Shown: positions 47,598 to 60,275, counted from the first letter of the stretch. The stretch is 64,000 bases of DNA from Hyperoodon ampullatus (GCA_949752795.1 OX457061.1:8925239-8989238); one strand, 5' to 3'. Notes: generated from the letters alone by a model not told the origin. A program made the numbers and translations.

Positions 47598-47622
47598 CTG
47601 AGGAAAGAGAGAGTTTCATAAT
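47598..47622 (-). promoter_or_regulatory. ZBTB34: 3' splice site before the ZBTB34 coding exon
   Basis: On the minus strand an unbroken pyrimidine run (ctctctctttcctcag) ends in AG at 47599-47598. The exon then starts at 47597 with ATTACGCTTC followed by ATG. This agrees with the family structure, in which a non-coding first exon is spliced to a single coding exon. It also rules out the 36 residues that lie upstream of MDSSSF in the longest frame, apart from MSVE. Confidence 0.88.
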
Positions 47623-47996
47623 TCGCCAGTGACTCCTCACTAAGTACAAGCGGCATAAACACAGCCTTGCAAAAATACCACAACCCCCTCCACTGTAGCT
47701 ACTATACCTCCTAGGGTCCGCCCGAGCATTTCTTTTCTCCTCTTACTTATTTTCAGTCTTTGATGCCTTGGTTAATTCACCTAAAGCTAAATAACCTAAT
47801 GATCTATTAGCCAAGTCTCCTAATTACCTGACATATATCTTGATCAAAGTAAAGCATGTAACATACAGTAGAGCCACTTTAGCTCTGAGAACTTGGTATC
47901 CTTTTTAAGAAATATATTTTTCTGTTTCACCTACCTTTGAGGATTTGAAGTACTCTGTAAAACAGAAGTAAATTCATTTAAAAAAATGCTCTGCCT

Positions 47997-48206
47997 GGGC
48001 TTCCCTGGTGGCGCAGTGGTTGAGAGTCCGCCTGCCGATGCAGGGGACACGGGTTCGTGCCCCAGTCCGGGAAGATCCCACATGCCGCGCAGCGGCTGGG
48101 CCCATGAGCCATGGCCTCTGGGCCTGCGTGTCCGGAGCCTGTGCTCCGCAACGGGAGAGGCCGCAACAGTGAGAGGCCTGCGTACCGAAAAAAAAAAAAA
48201 AAAAAA
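47997..48206 (+). mobile_element. CHR-type SINE, full length
   Basis: Complete copy with A tail. Target duplication AAAAAATGCTCTGCCT at 47981-47996 and 48203-48218. Confidence 0.95.
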
Positions 48207-48565
48207 AATGCTCTGCCTTATTTGTATGTTTCCAATTGGTATTTTGCAAGTATACAGCACACTGGATACGCTGAATGGAGCTTAAACCTCTTTAGAGTTT
48301 GAGTTGTTGTCTTGATGTGCATTTTTTCCCCTTCAGCTCTACATACATTTACATCCTTTTGGGTTGGTAATTCATAGAGCAATGCTCGGTCGCCTTCAGT
48401 GAAGAGTTTTTAGACAGTAGGATCAAGAAGAGTGATGGACATGTCAGGAGTGCATCATCCTCGGCTAGTGCTCACAGAGTAAGCCAGAGTGCTGGCGTGC
48501 TCAGGACAGGCTGGCTGCCCTCTGCCTAGAACCCACAGCCCTGATCCCTCAAAACTACAGAAGGG

Positions 48566-48789
48566 GGGCTTCCCTGGTGGCACAGTGGTTGAGAGTCCGC
48601 CTGCCGATGCAGGGGACGCGGGTTCGTGCCCCGGTCCGGGAAGATCCCACATGCCGCGGAGCGGCTGGGCCCGTGAGCCATGGCCGCTGAGCCTGCGCGT
48701 CTGGAGCCTGTGCTCCGCAATGGGAGAGGCCACAACAGTGAGAGGCCCGCGTACCACAAAAAAAAACAAACAAAAAAAAACAAAAAAAA
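48566..48789 (+). mobile_element. CHR-type SINE, full length
   Basis: Complete copy with an interrupted A tail (C-containing). Target duplication AAAACTACAGAAGGG at 48551-48565 and 48790-48804. Forms an inverted pair with 48841-48985. Confidence 0.95.
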
Positions 48790-48840
48790 AAAACTACAGA
48801 AGGGTGTAGAGCCCAGGCTGCATTCTCTGACCAAAACAAC

Positions 48841-48985
48841 AGGCTCCAGACGCGCAGGCTCAGCGGCCATGGCGCACGGGCCCAGCCGCTCCGCGGCATG
48901 TGGGATCCTCCCAGACCAGGGCACGAGCCCGCGTCCCCTGCATCGGCAGGCAGACTCTCAACCACTGCGCTACCAGGGAAGCCCT
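48841..48985 (-). mobile_element. CHR-type SINE, lacking its 3' part and tail
   Basis: Starts at aggctccagacgcgcaggct and runs to the normal head end accagggaagccct. The 3' segment with the A tail is missing and no target duplication is visible, so it may have arisen by inversion or deletion. Confidence 0.9.
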
Positions 48986-49019
48986 AGGATCGCACATTTA
49001 TATTTTTGTTTTTAAAACC

Positions 49020-50981
49020 CAATCAATAGAAATTTAAACACCTCCTGAATAAGTACTGAATCAAAGAGAAAATCAATAAAGAATAAAGTTATTTAGAAAA
49101 TAAGAAAATTCACATCAAATCTGCAGTACGGGCTCAGGAATGAAGTTTACTTATATCTTCAACTTACTTTAACAATGCATCCAAAAAGAGATGGACAGAT
49201 ATGTGATAAAGCAAACAAAATAAAATGTTAACAAGTGTAGAGTCTAGATTGAGTATACAGGTGTTTATTGTAAAATTCAGCTTTTCTGTATGTTTGAAAT
49301 TTTTCACAATGAAATGCCAGGGTTCTGAACTAACAAATTTTAACAATGTCAGTGCCTTAAAAAATTTTATCATTAAACAATAAAAAATAAAAATAAATGA
49401 AATCACTTATGAGGTTAGAAAAGGAACAAACTAAACCCAAAGAAAACAAAAAAGTAATTAATACAGAACAGTATTTAATCACAGAGACAAAGTTTTAAAA
49501 TTTAAGACAATGTGCAACTAAATCTAAGACTTTTGCAGAAAAAGATCAATCAGTGTGATAATAAATCACATCAGAATTTTTCTTAACCACCTCAGAATTT
49601 ATTAAAACATTTTAGTTAGAGAGGAATCCTGTGTCATTATTTATCCTAGATTTATGATTGAAACCAATTTGAAATCCAAGTGGAATGGACATATTTTTAG
49701 AATAACATAAATTGGCAGAATTAAAAAGAAACAGAAGTGCCAAAGCACAAATGATCCTCAGGCCATTCACACTGTTCTAGATGCATGCTAAAATATTTAA
49801 AGCATCTCAGTTCATATGGCATAAGTCTGATATTAGAATATGGCAAACAGCATAAAGACCGTCAACTTTACCTAAGTAGAGACTTCACTAAACAGACTTA
49901 CTTTAATATCCTAAAGAAAATACTAGCAAATATAACCTATTAAAAGAATAATATATTATGATCAAATATAAGAACGGCTATATGTTAGGAAATACACAAA
50001 TATAATTTGCAACCTCAATAAGTCAAAGGAGAAAAACCATATGGCCAAATCAATTCTATGCCAAAAATGCATTTTAAAAAGTTAAGTCACTTTCAAAGTA
50101 AGGAAAAAAATACTTAATAAGCTAAGAATAGAACAATATTTTCCTAATATAATAGCATCTACTGCAAACTAATGGCAACATCACCCTTAAAAAGGAAATA
50201 TACCTACATTCCCCAAAATGTACTTAGTAGAACACAAGCCCCAAGCTCAATATCCCTACCTCCTAGGAATTAAAAAACATATTAGCATACTAACCCATCT
50301 GCAAAGTCCTACAGACAAGAATTCTATTTAACTCAGCAGTTTGCAAACTCATTTAACCATGAAACTCTTCTCTCAAGGTACACATATTAATATTCCAAAG
50401 AATTAGTGTTCCCTGGCACACTCTCTGGTAAACAATTTTGTAAAGGAATTCCTGCTAGTGCCTGGAAGGCTACAAGGTTGTCTGCCCATCACTTCTTTTA
50501 CTTAATGTTGTTCTTGAAATTCCAGCCAAAGAAACAAGGCAACAGAAAATTAAGGCATATAGCCTTTAGAAAAGAGGAGGTGAAATTATCATCCAAGGGA
50601 GATATGACTACGTAGAAAACACAAAAGAATTGCTTGAAAAAAATCTGTTAGAATCAGGATCTAATAAGTGAAGGATTTAAAAAATTATTATTCATAAAAA
50701 ACCGGTTAGGTAAGCTAATGACAAGTTACAGCCAAAAATATTAACATAAACTATAAAATACCTGGGGGATAAACAAAAAATAGGATCTACAAGAAGAAAA
50801 CTATAACACTTTAATAAGGACAAAAACATGTATAAACAAAGACACATATCATGCTTCTGGTAGGAAGATTTGATACTATCAAGATGGACATGTTCTCCGC
50901 AAGTTAATTTATAAATATAATGCAGCCCAATGGAGTATTTTCTTAGAAACTTGACAAAATGATTTTAAAATTCATCTAGAA
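49020..50981 (+). mobile_element. Old L1 debris (ORF2 region and 3' ends)
   Basis: Sense L1 ORF2 text: aaatactagcaaatataacc, gtcaaaggagaaaaaccata, attccagccaaagaaacaag and atggacatgttctccgcaag. A separate 3' end lies at about 49145-49320 (ttttctgtatgtttgaaatt). All frames are broken. Confidence 0.8.
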
Positions 50982-51315
50982 CACTGCTGTCCAATAGAAA
51001 TACAACACAAGCCATGTGTGTAATGTTTTCTAGCAGTTATATTGTTTAAAAGGAAAAATATAAAATTTAACTCAATATATCTAAAACATTATCATTTCAA
51101 CAATATTAGAAAGTTATTAATGAGATATTTTATATTCTTTTTTTCATACTAAGTCACTGGTATTTTCACAACACTCTTAGAATTTCATGTCTGTCATACC
51201 AAGTCTTTAAAATGTGATGTGTATTTTGCATTTACAGCACATCTCAATCTGGAATAACTACACTTCAAGTGTTCAATAGCCACGTGTGGGCCATGGCCAC
51301 CATACTGGACATTAG
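50982..51315 (+). mobile_element. MER1B (hAT-Charlie non-autonomous) element, nearly complete
   Basis: Starts cactgctgtccaatagaaat, contains ctcaatatatctaaaacatt and ends gccaccatactggacattag. The 8-bp target duplication ATCTAGAA at 50974-50981 and 51316-51323 is the size expected for hAT elements. Inserted into the L1 debris. Confidence 0.9.
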
Positions 51316-51404
51316 ATCTAGAAGAAGAAATACTGAAAAAATTTTAGAAAAAGAAAAATACAGCCAAACATATAGATGTCAAAATGTATGAGTAGGCTAT
51401 AATT

Positions 51405-51830
51405 CATTCATTTCGTAAATATATACTGAGAGTCTTCCGTATGCCTGGCACTACAGCTCCGGGTGAGCTACAATTCTCTTGTTGTAAATTGTGATAAGAG
51501 CTATGAGATCTTTCATAATGGAGGAGTGGTCAGAGAAGGCCATTTGAACAAATGATATCTCAACTGAGACCTAAAGGATGATAAAGGTTAGCCAAATATT
51601 GGGGGGCAGGGGGGTGCTGCAAGGAAAGTTCCAATTTTCCAGACAGAAGGAATCACATGCACAAAGAGATGAGAGCCCAAGTCAGGAAGGAAGGAAATAC
51701 TGGAGCACTGTGGCACAGCTGGGACAAGGAGCAAGGGCAGAGGTCACATGAGGCTATCAAGTAGATAGAAATCAGACCAGGATGGGCCTTTGGGGGCCAT
51801 TTTCAATCAGTGAAAAAGGAAGATTTCTGG
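51405..51830 (-). mobile_element. L2 LINE remnant
   Basis: cattcatttcgtaaatatat, gtatgcctggcactacagct, ctcaactgagacctaaagga and atcacatgcacaaagagatg are the reversed L2 3' region. Confidence 0.65.
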
Positions 51831-51839
51831 AAATAGATG

Positions 51840-53675
51840 CTGCTTGGATAATATGAATAAATAATAATAAAGTTAGATCCCTTCTTCACAACATACCCAA
51901 AAATAACTTCAGGAGAAGGCATTTCTGAGCACACAAAGGCAGACACCAGAAGAAGAAAGGGAGATTTAACTATTTAAGTAAAACTTTTATACATCTAAAA
52001 AATATCTTTTACCAAAAAACAAAAAGAGACAAATTATGAAAAATATAACATCTATGGCAGGGAAGTATGAAACTCTTACAAATCAATAAAAGCCAAATAT
52101 AACAACTGAAAAGTGAACAAAGAATATGAACAGATGCTAAAAAAAAAAAATTTTAATTGCCTTTAAACATAGGGATAAAATGTTTAACGACTTCATCAAT
52201 AAACCAAAATATAAAAATTAACACAAGACACAATTGTTCTTTCTCAAATTGCCCAGACTTAAAAACGCAACCCAGCTGGCAGTGTCATAGGAAGAGGGGT
52301 GCTCTCACATACTTCTGGGAGGCAAATATAATAAAAGCATTAAAATGGGAATTTCTCTCAACTCAGCACTCTGTGTTGTAAAAAAAAAAAAAAATCATGA
52401 ATATAGGCACAAGAATTTATCCATAACTATATTCAATTACAAAGCAAACAATGGAAACAATTCTGAATGTCCAACAATAAGGGAATTATAAAGTATGATA
52501 CAGCTATATAGTGAATACGGTATCATCACTAAAATGACTTTAAAGAAGAATTCAAAGTTAGTTCCACAGAATGTAAGTTAGTTCCCATGAGAGCAGGAAT
52601 TTTTATCTGTTATATTAACTATCTGCCAGATAACTGACTGGCACATGGTGGATACTCAATAAATATTTGATGAATAAATACTTAAGAACACAGCAAGAAA
52701 TCAGATCAACTGCAAATGAACAAGAGGGATCTTTATGGGCGATGGAAATGGTCTAAAACTGAATTACGGTGATAGTTTGACAACTTTTTAAGTTTACTAG
52801 AAGTCACTGAATTTTATACTTAAGATGGGTCAATTTTATATGTAAGTTATATACCTCAACAAGGCTGTTAAAAAATCAGGTAATCACAGAATATACAGAA
52901 TAATATTTCTAAAAGTATATATGTATTTACAAATAGTAAATATACATAGAGATAATATTAAAGAATTATACAAAATATTTACATTAATGTAAGAGTAAAG
53001 ATGTTTTAACTTTCTTCTTTGTATTTTTCTGTATTTTTCAAATTTCTATAGTGAACATGTATTACTTGGAATGACAAAAATATATGTATTTTTAAATCTC
53101 TACTAGATGATAATTTGACATAGACACTGCTGGTAAGTATAAAATGGTACAAATACTTTGGAGGGCATTTCGGTAGTATCCAGCAAAATTACAAACGATC
53201 CCCCATGACTGAGCAATTTCAACTCTAGGAATTTATTACAGGACAGTTCATAACAAAAGATTGGAAACAAACTAAATTCTCATCAAGAGGAGCCTGGCTA
53301 ATAAATTATGGTATGTCCATACTAAAGACTACTACACAACCAGAAAAAATGAATAAGGAAGCTCTTTTCATACTGGTATGAAACAATCACCATGATATAT
53401 TGCTAAATGAAAAAGCTGAGATGCAGAGCAGTATATATACTATTTGTATAAAGCACTATGAAAACATATATACCTCACTGTGTCAATATATTCATATATA
53501 AATATTAGCAAAATATTTCTGGAATGAGGCACAAAAACAAATAGCCTCTTGGGACAGGGATGAGGTAGTTGGAAGTCCCATTAGCTTTCACTGAATCATT
53601 CTGAACTCTTAAAATTTCTAAACTATGTGAATGTATTACTTATTAAAAATAAGTAACATTAAAAAAATTTAAGGC
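51840..53675 (+). mobile_element. Old L1 3' debris, at least two copies
   Basis: agcatttctgagcacacaaa-type ORF2 text, cagtgtcataggaagaggg, ccaacaataagggaattata and tggtatgtccatactaaaga. The last copy ends near 53675 with aactatgtgaatgtattact and an A-rich tail. Interrupted by an L2 tail at about 52570-52680. Confidence 0.75.
52570..52682 (+). mobile_element. L2 LINE 3' end
   Basis: catgagagcaggaattttta and tggcacatggtggatactca ataaatatttgatgaataaa are the L2 tail. Confidence 0.75.
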
Positions 53676-53977
53676 ACCTCATCTAGGGTTTTTTTTTGCG
53701 GTACGAGGGCCTCTCACTGTTGTGGCCTCTCCCGTCGCGGAGCACAGGCTCCGGACGCGCAGGCTCAGTGGCCACGGCTCACGGGCCCAGCCGCTCCATG
53801 GCATGTGGGATCCTCCCGGACCGGGGCACGAACCCGCGTCCCCTGTATCGGCAGGTGGACTCTCAACCACTGCACCACCAGGGAAGCCCCCTTGAACTCT
53901 TAAAATTTCTAAACTATGTGAATGTATTACTTATTAAAAATAAGTAACATTAAAAAAATTTAAGGCACCTCATCTAG
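53602..53977. repeat. 85-bp exact direct repeat around the SINE
   Basis: TGAACTCTTAAAATTTCTAA ... GGCACCTCATCTAG occurs at 53602-53686 and 53893-53977 with no mismatch found by eye. The unit is the 3' end and A tail of an old L1 plus about 15 bp of flank. Confidence 0.95.
53687..53892 (-). mobile_element. CHR-type SINE flanked by an 85-bp duplication
   Basis: Poly(T), gcggtacgagggcctctcac, body and end ccaccagggaagccccc. Both sides carry the same 85 bp (53602-53686 and 53893-53977), far longer than a normal target duplication. Confidence 0.95.
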
Positions 53978-54018
53978 TTTTTAAGAGATAAGAAAAGATC
54001 CTAATATAACCATTAGAA

Positions 54019-54240
54019 GCATTAATTTGGAGTCCGGTATGGATTCAAATGATACCTGCTTTCCGTTTGTAAAACCTTGGGCAAGGTACTTTATAACCTT
54101 TCCAAGTCTCAGTTTTTTTGTTTTTTTGTTTTTAATGGTAGTATCAATAGCAGTAGTCTTTGCCTTATGGGTTGTTATAAGGAATACATGTAGGAAGCAC
54201 TTAGCACGATGGTTGCCTGGCACGTGGCAATCAAGGTTGG
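54019..54240 (+). mobile_element. MIR SINE
   Basis: ttgggcaaggtactttataa, caagtctcag, gggttgttataaggaataca and ggttgcctggcacgtggcaa, split by a T-rich insertion. Confidence 0.8.
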
Positions 54241-54254
54241 CTATTAGAGACTTT

Positions 54255-54475
54255 TTTTAGGGGGACAGGATGGTGTAACAAAGAGAACCGGCTTTGAAGT
54301 TAGACTTGGATATGAATCCTGGTTGTGCCACTTTCTAATAAAAATAATAACAATGAACATTTAAATAGTTACGTGACCTTAGACAGGTCCATTAACCTTG
54401 ATCTCTGTATCTAGAAAAGGTCTTAGAAGAACTACTGCCCAACATGACTGCTGTAATAGTTGAATGAGGGAAATT
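54255..54475 (+). mobile_element. MIR SINE
   Basis: ggctttgaagttagacttgg atatgaatcctggttgtgcc and acgtgaccttagacaggtcc. An internal AT-rich insertion separates the halves. Confidence 0.75.
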
Positions 54476-54476
54476 C

Positions 54477-54700
54477 ATGCAATGAATGTGTATAATAGCT
54501 TACATATAATGAGTACCTATCTTGTGCTAAACACCTTACACATATTAATTAATTTGATTCTCTTATCAACTCTGTTAGGGGAATACTATGATTGCTGCCA
54601 TTTTATAGATGAAGAAACTGAAGAAAAGAAGTTAAGACATTTGCCAAAGGTCCCAGAGCTAACAGATGAACTTAGTCTGGCTCCAGGGGTCATGCTCATA
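54477..54700 (-). mobile_element. MIR SINE
   Basis: gagtacctatcttgtgctaa acaccttacacatatt, ttttatagatgaagaaactg and aaaggtcccagagctaacag are reversed MIR. The 113-residue frame over it is not a gene. Confidence 0.8.
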
Positions 54701-55439
54701 ACTCCAGCAGACTGCTTTCTAGAAACACAGAAACTGCCTGGCACCTGCCAAGTGGTCAAATGTTACCTATTCATTACAGAATTTTCGGGACACAAGGATG
54801 TGTAAATAGTGACTTCTGGAATTAAAGGGCAAAAGAAAGGTGGATTCAGTTTTTTAAAGGTACAGAGTCCTGGGCAAAAACCAGTAGAAAAAGGAAAACA
54901 AAAAAAGCATTTCTGAAATAGTCTGTAAAACTGAAAATAGCTCCACAATGAGGTGTCTTCCTCTTCTGTGTGGCTTTTTATCTTCTTCTCAGAAAAAAGT
55001 ACAGAACTACACTGGAAAGAAAATCACTGAAGAGAAAAATGAAAGACCATGATTAACACCTAAGAGAGGAATTCCACTTCTCTGCAAAATGAGAAAGGAA
55101 GTGCTCCATTCTCCTCTTCTTGACACTGACGCGTCCTCTAGGCAGTGACAATGAGATTCAGAGACTCCTGCCTAAAGCTGCTAACAAGCAACACTCTCGA
55201 ATAAGAGGCTTCTCAGAGACTGACACACAGGGAATTTACAGGTAACTTAAGTCCTAGTCACATAAAAGGAGTAAAAGTCATAATTAATCACAATTCTACA
55301 CCCAGACCTGACTTATCAGGTCCAGTGGTCCTGAAGCAAAGGAAGCCAGAACCTCTTACAGACACATCAAGTTCAAACAGAACCCTCCACTCCTCTGCAA
55401 TTTTCCAGCATGGGCTAATCACTGGTTTTCGAGGGTCTT

Positions 55440-56560
55440 GATTTCTCCCTTGAATGGAATGTCAGTGGGCCTACACCAAAGTTAGATCAATGTTTAATTT
55501 TATCTTTAAAATAAAATATATGCATATGGTCAAACTTCAAACTATAGTGCAGAAAAATGTAAAATGGATAGCAAAATTCTTCTCCAGTGTCTCTCAATCA
55601 CTGGAAAGAGTTTTTGGGTGTTCTTTCAGAGAAAATTATAAACATATATCAGCATAAACTGTTCCGTACTCTGCTTTTTAAAAATGTATTTAAAGGGTAA
55701 GCTGGGATGAAGTGAGAGAGTGGCATGGACATATATACACTACCAAATGTAAAATAGATAGCTAGTGGGAAGCAGCTGCATAGCACAGGGAGATCAGCTC
55801 GGTGCTTTGTGACCACCTAGAGGGGTGGGATAGGGAGGGTGGGAGGGAGACGCAAGAGGGAGGGGATATGGGGATGTATGTTTATGTATAGCTGATTCAC
55901 TTTGTTATAAAGCAGAAACTAACACACCACTGTAAAGCAATTACACTCTAATATAGATGTTTAAAAAAAAAGTATTTAATATACCTTCAAATCTGTCCAC
56001 AGCAGCACAAGCTCATCCACTTCATTCTCTTTTCTGATTTCATAGTATTCCATGGATGGCTGTGCCACCACGTATTCAATACTTAATCAGTCCCCAGGTG
56101 ATACCAAAAGCAGGAAACCATTTAAACAGTCATAGTAGCTCCTCCCAGCAGAGGGGTATTGCGTTAGGTTTTCACATCCATCGATAATGCCAACTTACCT
56201 CCCAAAAGGTGGCAGCAACTGTCCTTTCACCAACAGCACGCACATGAAGTGCCTGTACCCCCATAACTGCCAATAATGAATATTGAACTTTTTCACTTTC
56301 GCCACACTGACAGGTTAAAAGTGGTATCTCATTGTTTTGCCGTGATTTAATTATAAATGAGGTTGATCATCTTTTCTCATCTTCAATGGCAATTTGTCTA
56401 AGTTTGTCTTTGAACTGCCTACCCATACCCTTTGCCCATATCTGACTCTCTATTGAACTGTCAGAGTTCTTTGCAAATTAAGAAAACGAGCCTTTGTCAA
56501 ATGTGCTGCAAGTATTAGATTTAACTGCAATCACTAAATGACATACTGACTGGGAATTTA
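55440..56560 (-). mobile_element. Old L1 (L1M-type), split by a younger L1
   Basis: Antisense text: atgcatatggtcaaacttca, then after the insertion ttcatagtattccatggatg, aggttaaaagtggtatctca and tttgaactgcctacccatac. Confidence 0.7.
55694..55971 (+). mobile_element. Cetartiodactyl L1 3' end
   Basis: gcagctgcatagcacaggga, tatagctgattcactttgtt, gcagaaactaacacaccact, and an A-rich end: the L1 3' UTR type of whales and related mammals, truncated at its 5' side. Likely target duplication GTATTTAA at 55686-55693 and 55972-55979. Confidence 0.88.
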
Positions 56561-57451
56561 TTTTTCTACATTTATAGGATATGTTCAATTTCAATCTCTT
56601 ACGTCCACAAAACCAAAGGGGACTCAAAGATAAATAAGAGTCCCAGTCTTGCAGTTTGATACAGGCTTACTGCAGATTCCTCCCAACTCAGAGAGAGATG
56701 GGAATGGAGTTCATTTTTGATAATGCGGAGAAGTGATTTATATTAGTTTTTCACTTAGACTAAGTTTGCAGCTGCTTCAGAAAACAATAATGAATTTGAT
56801 TATTCCACTCACTAAAGAATCAGAATTCACTCACTCAGAATCAGTATTCTTTAATTCAGCAGATTAATCACAGGTCTTTCTGTCCCATTATATTAATAGT
56901 AAACAAAAAAAATCCCCAAACTAGACATTTACATTGCTATATTTTAATTAAAAACAAGTATATATAAACTGGATATTTTTCTTCAATACCATTAATACTT
57001 ATTTTAACAATACTTATTTTGGTTTTGTTTGTTAAAACTATACTTTGGATAACAATGTGAAATACTTCTTTTTAAAAACATATACAAAGAGGACATTAGT
57101 TGCAATGGTCTCTGGGAAGTTCAAAATTGTCAGCTCCCCGATTTTTTCATAACGCTCTTCTGCTCATTCAACCAATGGACACACAGACTTTCTGCTCTCC
57201 AATTTCTTTAACTGGAGAATGCTTTCACCCCTCGGGAAGCAGCTCTCACCTCACACACAGCCTCTGCCACAGTCAGCTGACGAGACTCTGCCACCACTGG
57301 TCTCAACAGTGGGTTCTGGGAAGGACCACCTCGGACGTGGGCAGTCCTGACATTCGTCCAGCCACCTCCACACCAGCCTCAGCAACTGTCCAAGGGGATC
57401 ACTGCCACCTTCCACCACACTCCTTAGCCTTCCCCCCTTACTTGGAAAAGC

Positions 57452-57660
57452 CCATCATCATCATCATCATCAATTACAATATTTACTGAATGCTTGATAC
57501 ATGCTAGGCATGTTGTAAAGGCCTTATATGTATTACTTCACTGAATTCTCTTGACCTTCCACCAGAAGGCAGGTACGATTACCCTCACTTGATAGGTGAG
57601 GAAACTGAGGCTCCAAGAGGCTAACTTAACTTCTTCAGGGCTGCTGCAAAGTCTGGCCAT
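57452..57660 (-). mobile_element. MIR SINE preceded by a (CAT)n run
   Basis: CATCAT repeats at about 57452-57470, then actgaatgcttgatacatgc, gataggtgaggaaactgagg and ctccaagaggctaacttaac. Confidence 0.8.
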
Positions 57661-59469
57661 CTAGACCCCTGCACAATAACCCCTTATCCTTGTTTAAGGT
57701 GCCCAAGGGGAGTAGCTGGACCAGTAAGGGAGGCAGGAGAGTTGAGGGAAAGGCAGGAGGAAACGAAAGCTTGCCCTAGGTTACCTTCCTGCCCTAGGGT
57801 GGTGGCCAGGGAAAGGGACAGTGACAGGTGACAACCTCCTACCACTGCCCAGGGCTCTTACTCCTTCCTCTGCCAGGAGGAAGGAGATGAAGAAAGGCAA
57901 AAGGGAGCATTTTAGTAATATCCATCAAACTTACAAGCGCACATGCCCTGTGCACGAGCAATCTCAGCTCTAGGAATTTACCACAGTAGCCTCTTTCAAG
58001 ATCAAAATCTCCCTCTTTTCTAGATCTAAGTCACCGGTAGAAGGAAGGGCTATGATCAGAAAGAAGTCCCAGGCGGCCCTCCAGCTGCAGTCTATTATGC
58101 CTTCCATATTCACAGCTTTTACTCCCACCTCCCCATCAGAGCCCTGCACCCTGGCTGATTTTACCTGCTTTAAATAAACAGCTATCTTCATATGCTAAAG
58201 CCTCTATTCATTAGAAACCACCGATCTAGGGCTCAAGTAAGTGGTCCTTTTGGTGTTCGAGGGTGAAAGAGAGTCAGGGAGAGCACATGCTGCCAAGACA
58301 CAGGTTCAGCCCAAGTTCAAGAGAATTCAAAGCAGCACTGAGACGGGCCTTTAAAAAGCAAGAGCAGGCTGTGAGGGGCTACCCAGGACTGACCACGTAG
58401 CGAGGAAGCCAGGTCTGAAAGCACTGAGGACAGCAGCAAGGCCAGCACAGGCCAGAGCAAGGCAGAACCCCGAGGAGTGAAGAGCGACCCGGTTGGGGAA
58501 AAGCACAGCCACATGCTGGGGAGTTCAGGCAGACTGGGCAACCAGAGAAGGGAGGCCACTCACACGGCGAGGCAGTGTGGGCACGAGCCACAGGGGAAAG
58601 GTGCTGTCCCCTAAATTACCATACAAGCCAGCCGGGGATACTCGACCCACAGACTTGAAGTGCAAAGCGAAGGAGAAGGGTCCTAGAAATAAACACGTAC
58701 GCATGCTCTGTCTGACAAGAAAACTAAGATCTGATGCGAGACCATATGACAACAAGGCTTAGCAAGTAAAGCTGCTTGAAATCTCTGCAAGCTCCCACCC
58801 AAAAAAAGCTACGGAACATATGACCACACCCAGGCATCAGGACAAGACGCCGTTCTGAAAACGCTACAAACAAGGGAATGATACCCCCTAATCCAGATTC
58901 CAAAGCTCACCAAGAATAAACACATTTTACCTGAAGGAGCTTTAGAAAAGTCACTTCGTAAAGACAGGGAAACCAGCTGACCATAATCTAACAGACATGG
59001 CTGATCCTGGGAAGGGTGGACAGACGCCAGTTCATCGCCACTCTGTTCCTCCTCTCACCTGGCTCCTCCCACTGAGTTTGAGCAAATGAGGCAAAAAGGT
59101 AGTGCGTGCTCTTCTATATGATCACTATAGGTTCACATAAAATAAAACGCCCGATTAATGGAAATTACAGCTCCCTAAGTTTTCAAAGGTGCTGCATATT
59201 GAACAATTTCTTATAAAGCACTAGGGAATGTAAGGAGGGTCCTATGATTTTCCATTTAATGGCATTATAGTCTTCTGACACTATTTTTAAAAGACTTAAC
59301 TATCACCAAAATATAACTAAAAGAAAGCATGGGTGAATTTATTTATAATAATGTCATAGAGGCCTCTGCAAGCATGACATAAGTCCCAGAAGCCACAAAG
59401 GACAAATACATTTGACAACATAGAAATATATAATAAAAAAATCCACCCCCCAAGCCGAAAGATAAACGA

Positions 59470-60275
59470 CATATTGAGGGAAAGTACATGCACATTTGAC
59501 AAAGGGCTATATTATAACTCAAACAGATTTGGACTGACACACAAAATCCTATGGAAGAAGGTGCAAAAGATATTAACAGTTCAAAGAAAAAGTGATCAAA
59601 AACATATGAAAAGATGTTTAGCTTTATTCATGATCAAGACATGTGAATTACAAAAAGAAAAAAATGAGATACCATTCATAACCCATCAGACCTGCACACA
59701 TTTTTAAAGTGTGCAGGTGTAATCCTGAGGGATAATCTGGTAATATCAATTAAGATGTAAAAAGCATTCATCGTTTGGCCCACAATTAACTATTAAGAAT
59801 TAAGCCTACAAATACACAGTACTTACAATAGCTTATTAGGATATGTCTGTCCACTGAGCATTTTTATTTGCTATAGCAAAAAAAAAAAGAGGGAAACGAG
59901 CTCAAAATCCAGAGAAGACTTGTTCAAAAACAAAAAAAAACAAAAAACCAATCAACAATGAAACACTACCCAGCCATTAAGAAGAATAAATAGACCTGTA
60001 TCCTTCTACATGGAAAAGAGCTCTAATATTTAGCCAAAAGCAGCAAGCCATAGAAAAATCTGTATGTATATATGTGATTCACTTCATGTACTTTTCTTAA
60101 AAGAACAAGTATATACTGCTGTATCCATTCTGGAAGGAATCCCATGAAACCATTAATGTTGGTGACTTTCTGGAATGAGGACTACAGACTGGAGAGAGGG
60201 AAGGGAAACAGACTTTTATACTTTTTGAATTTTTTTATCATATAGCTGTATTATTCTCACTAAAAGTTTTTTTAA
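59470..60275 (+). mobile_element. Old L1 3' region
   Basis: Sense L1: catatgaaaagatgtttagc, gagataccattcataaccca, aacactacccagccattaag and tttctggaatgaggactaca. Frames are broken. Confidence 0.75.

Noticed and set aside
47588..47683. N-terminal extension of ZBTB34 (frame begins MWYFCKAVF)
   Set aside because: It lies upstream of a strong splice acceptor at 47598-47599 and is not part of the family's protein.
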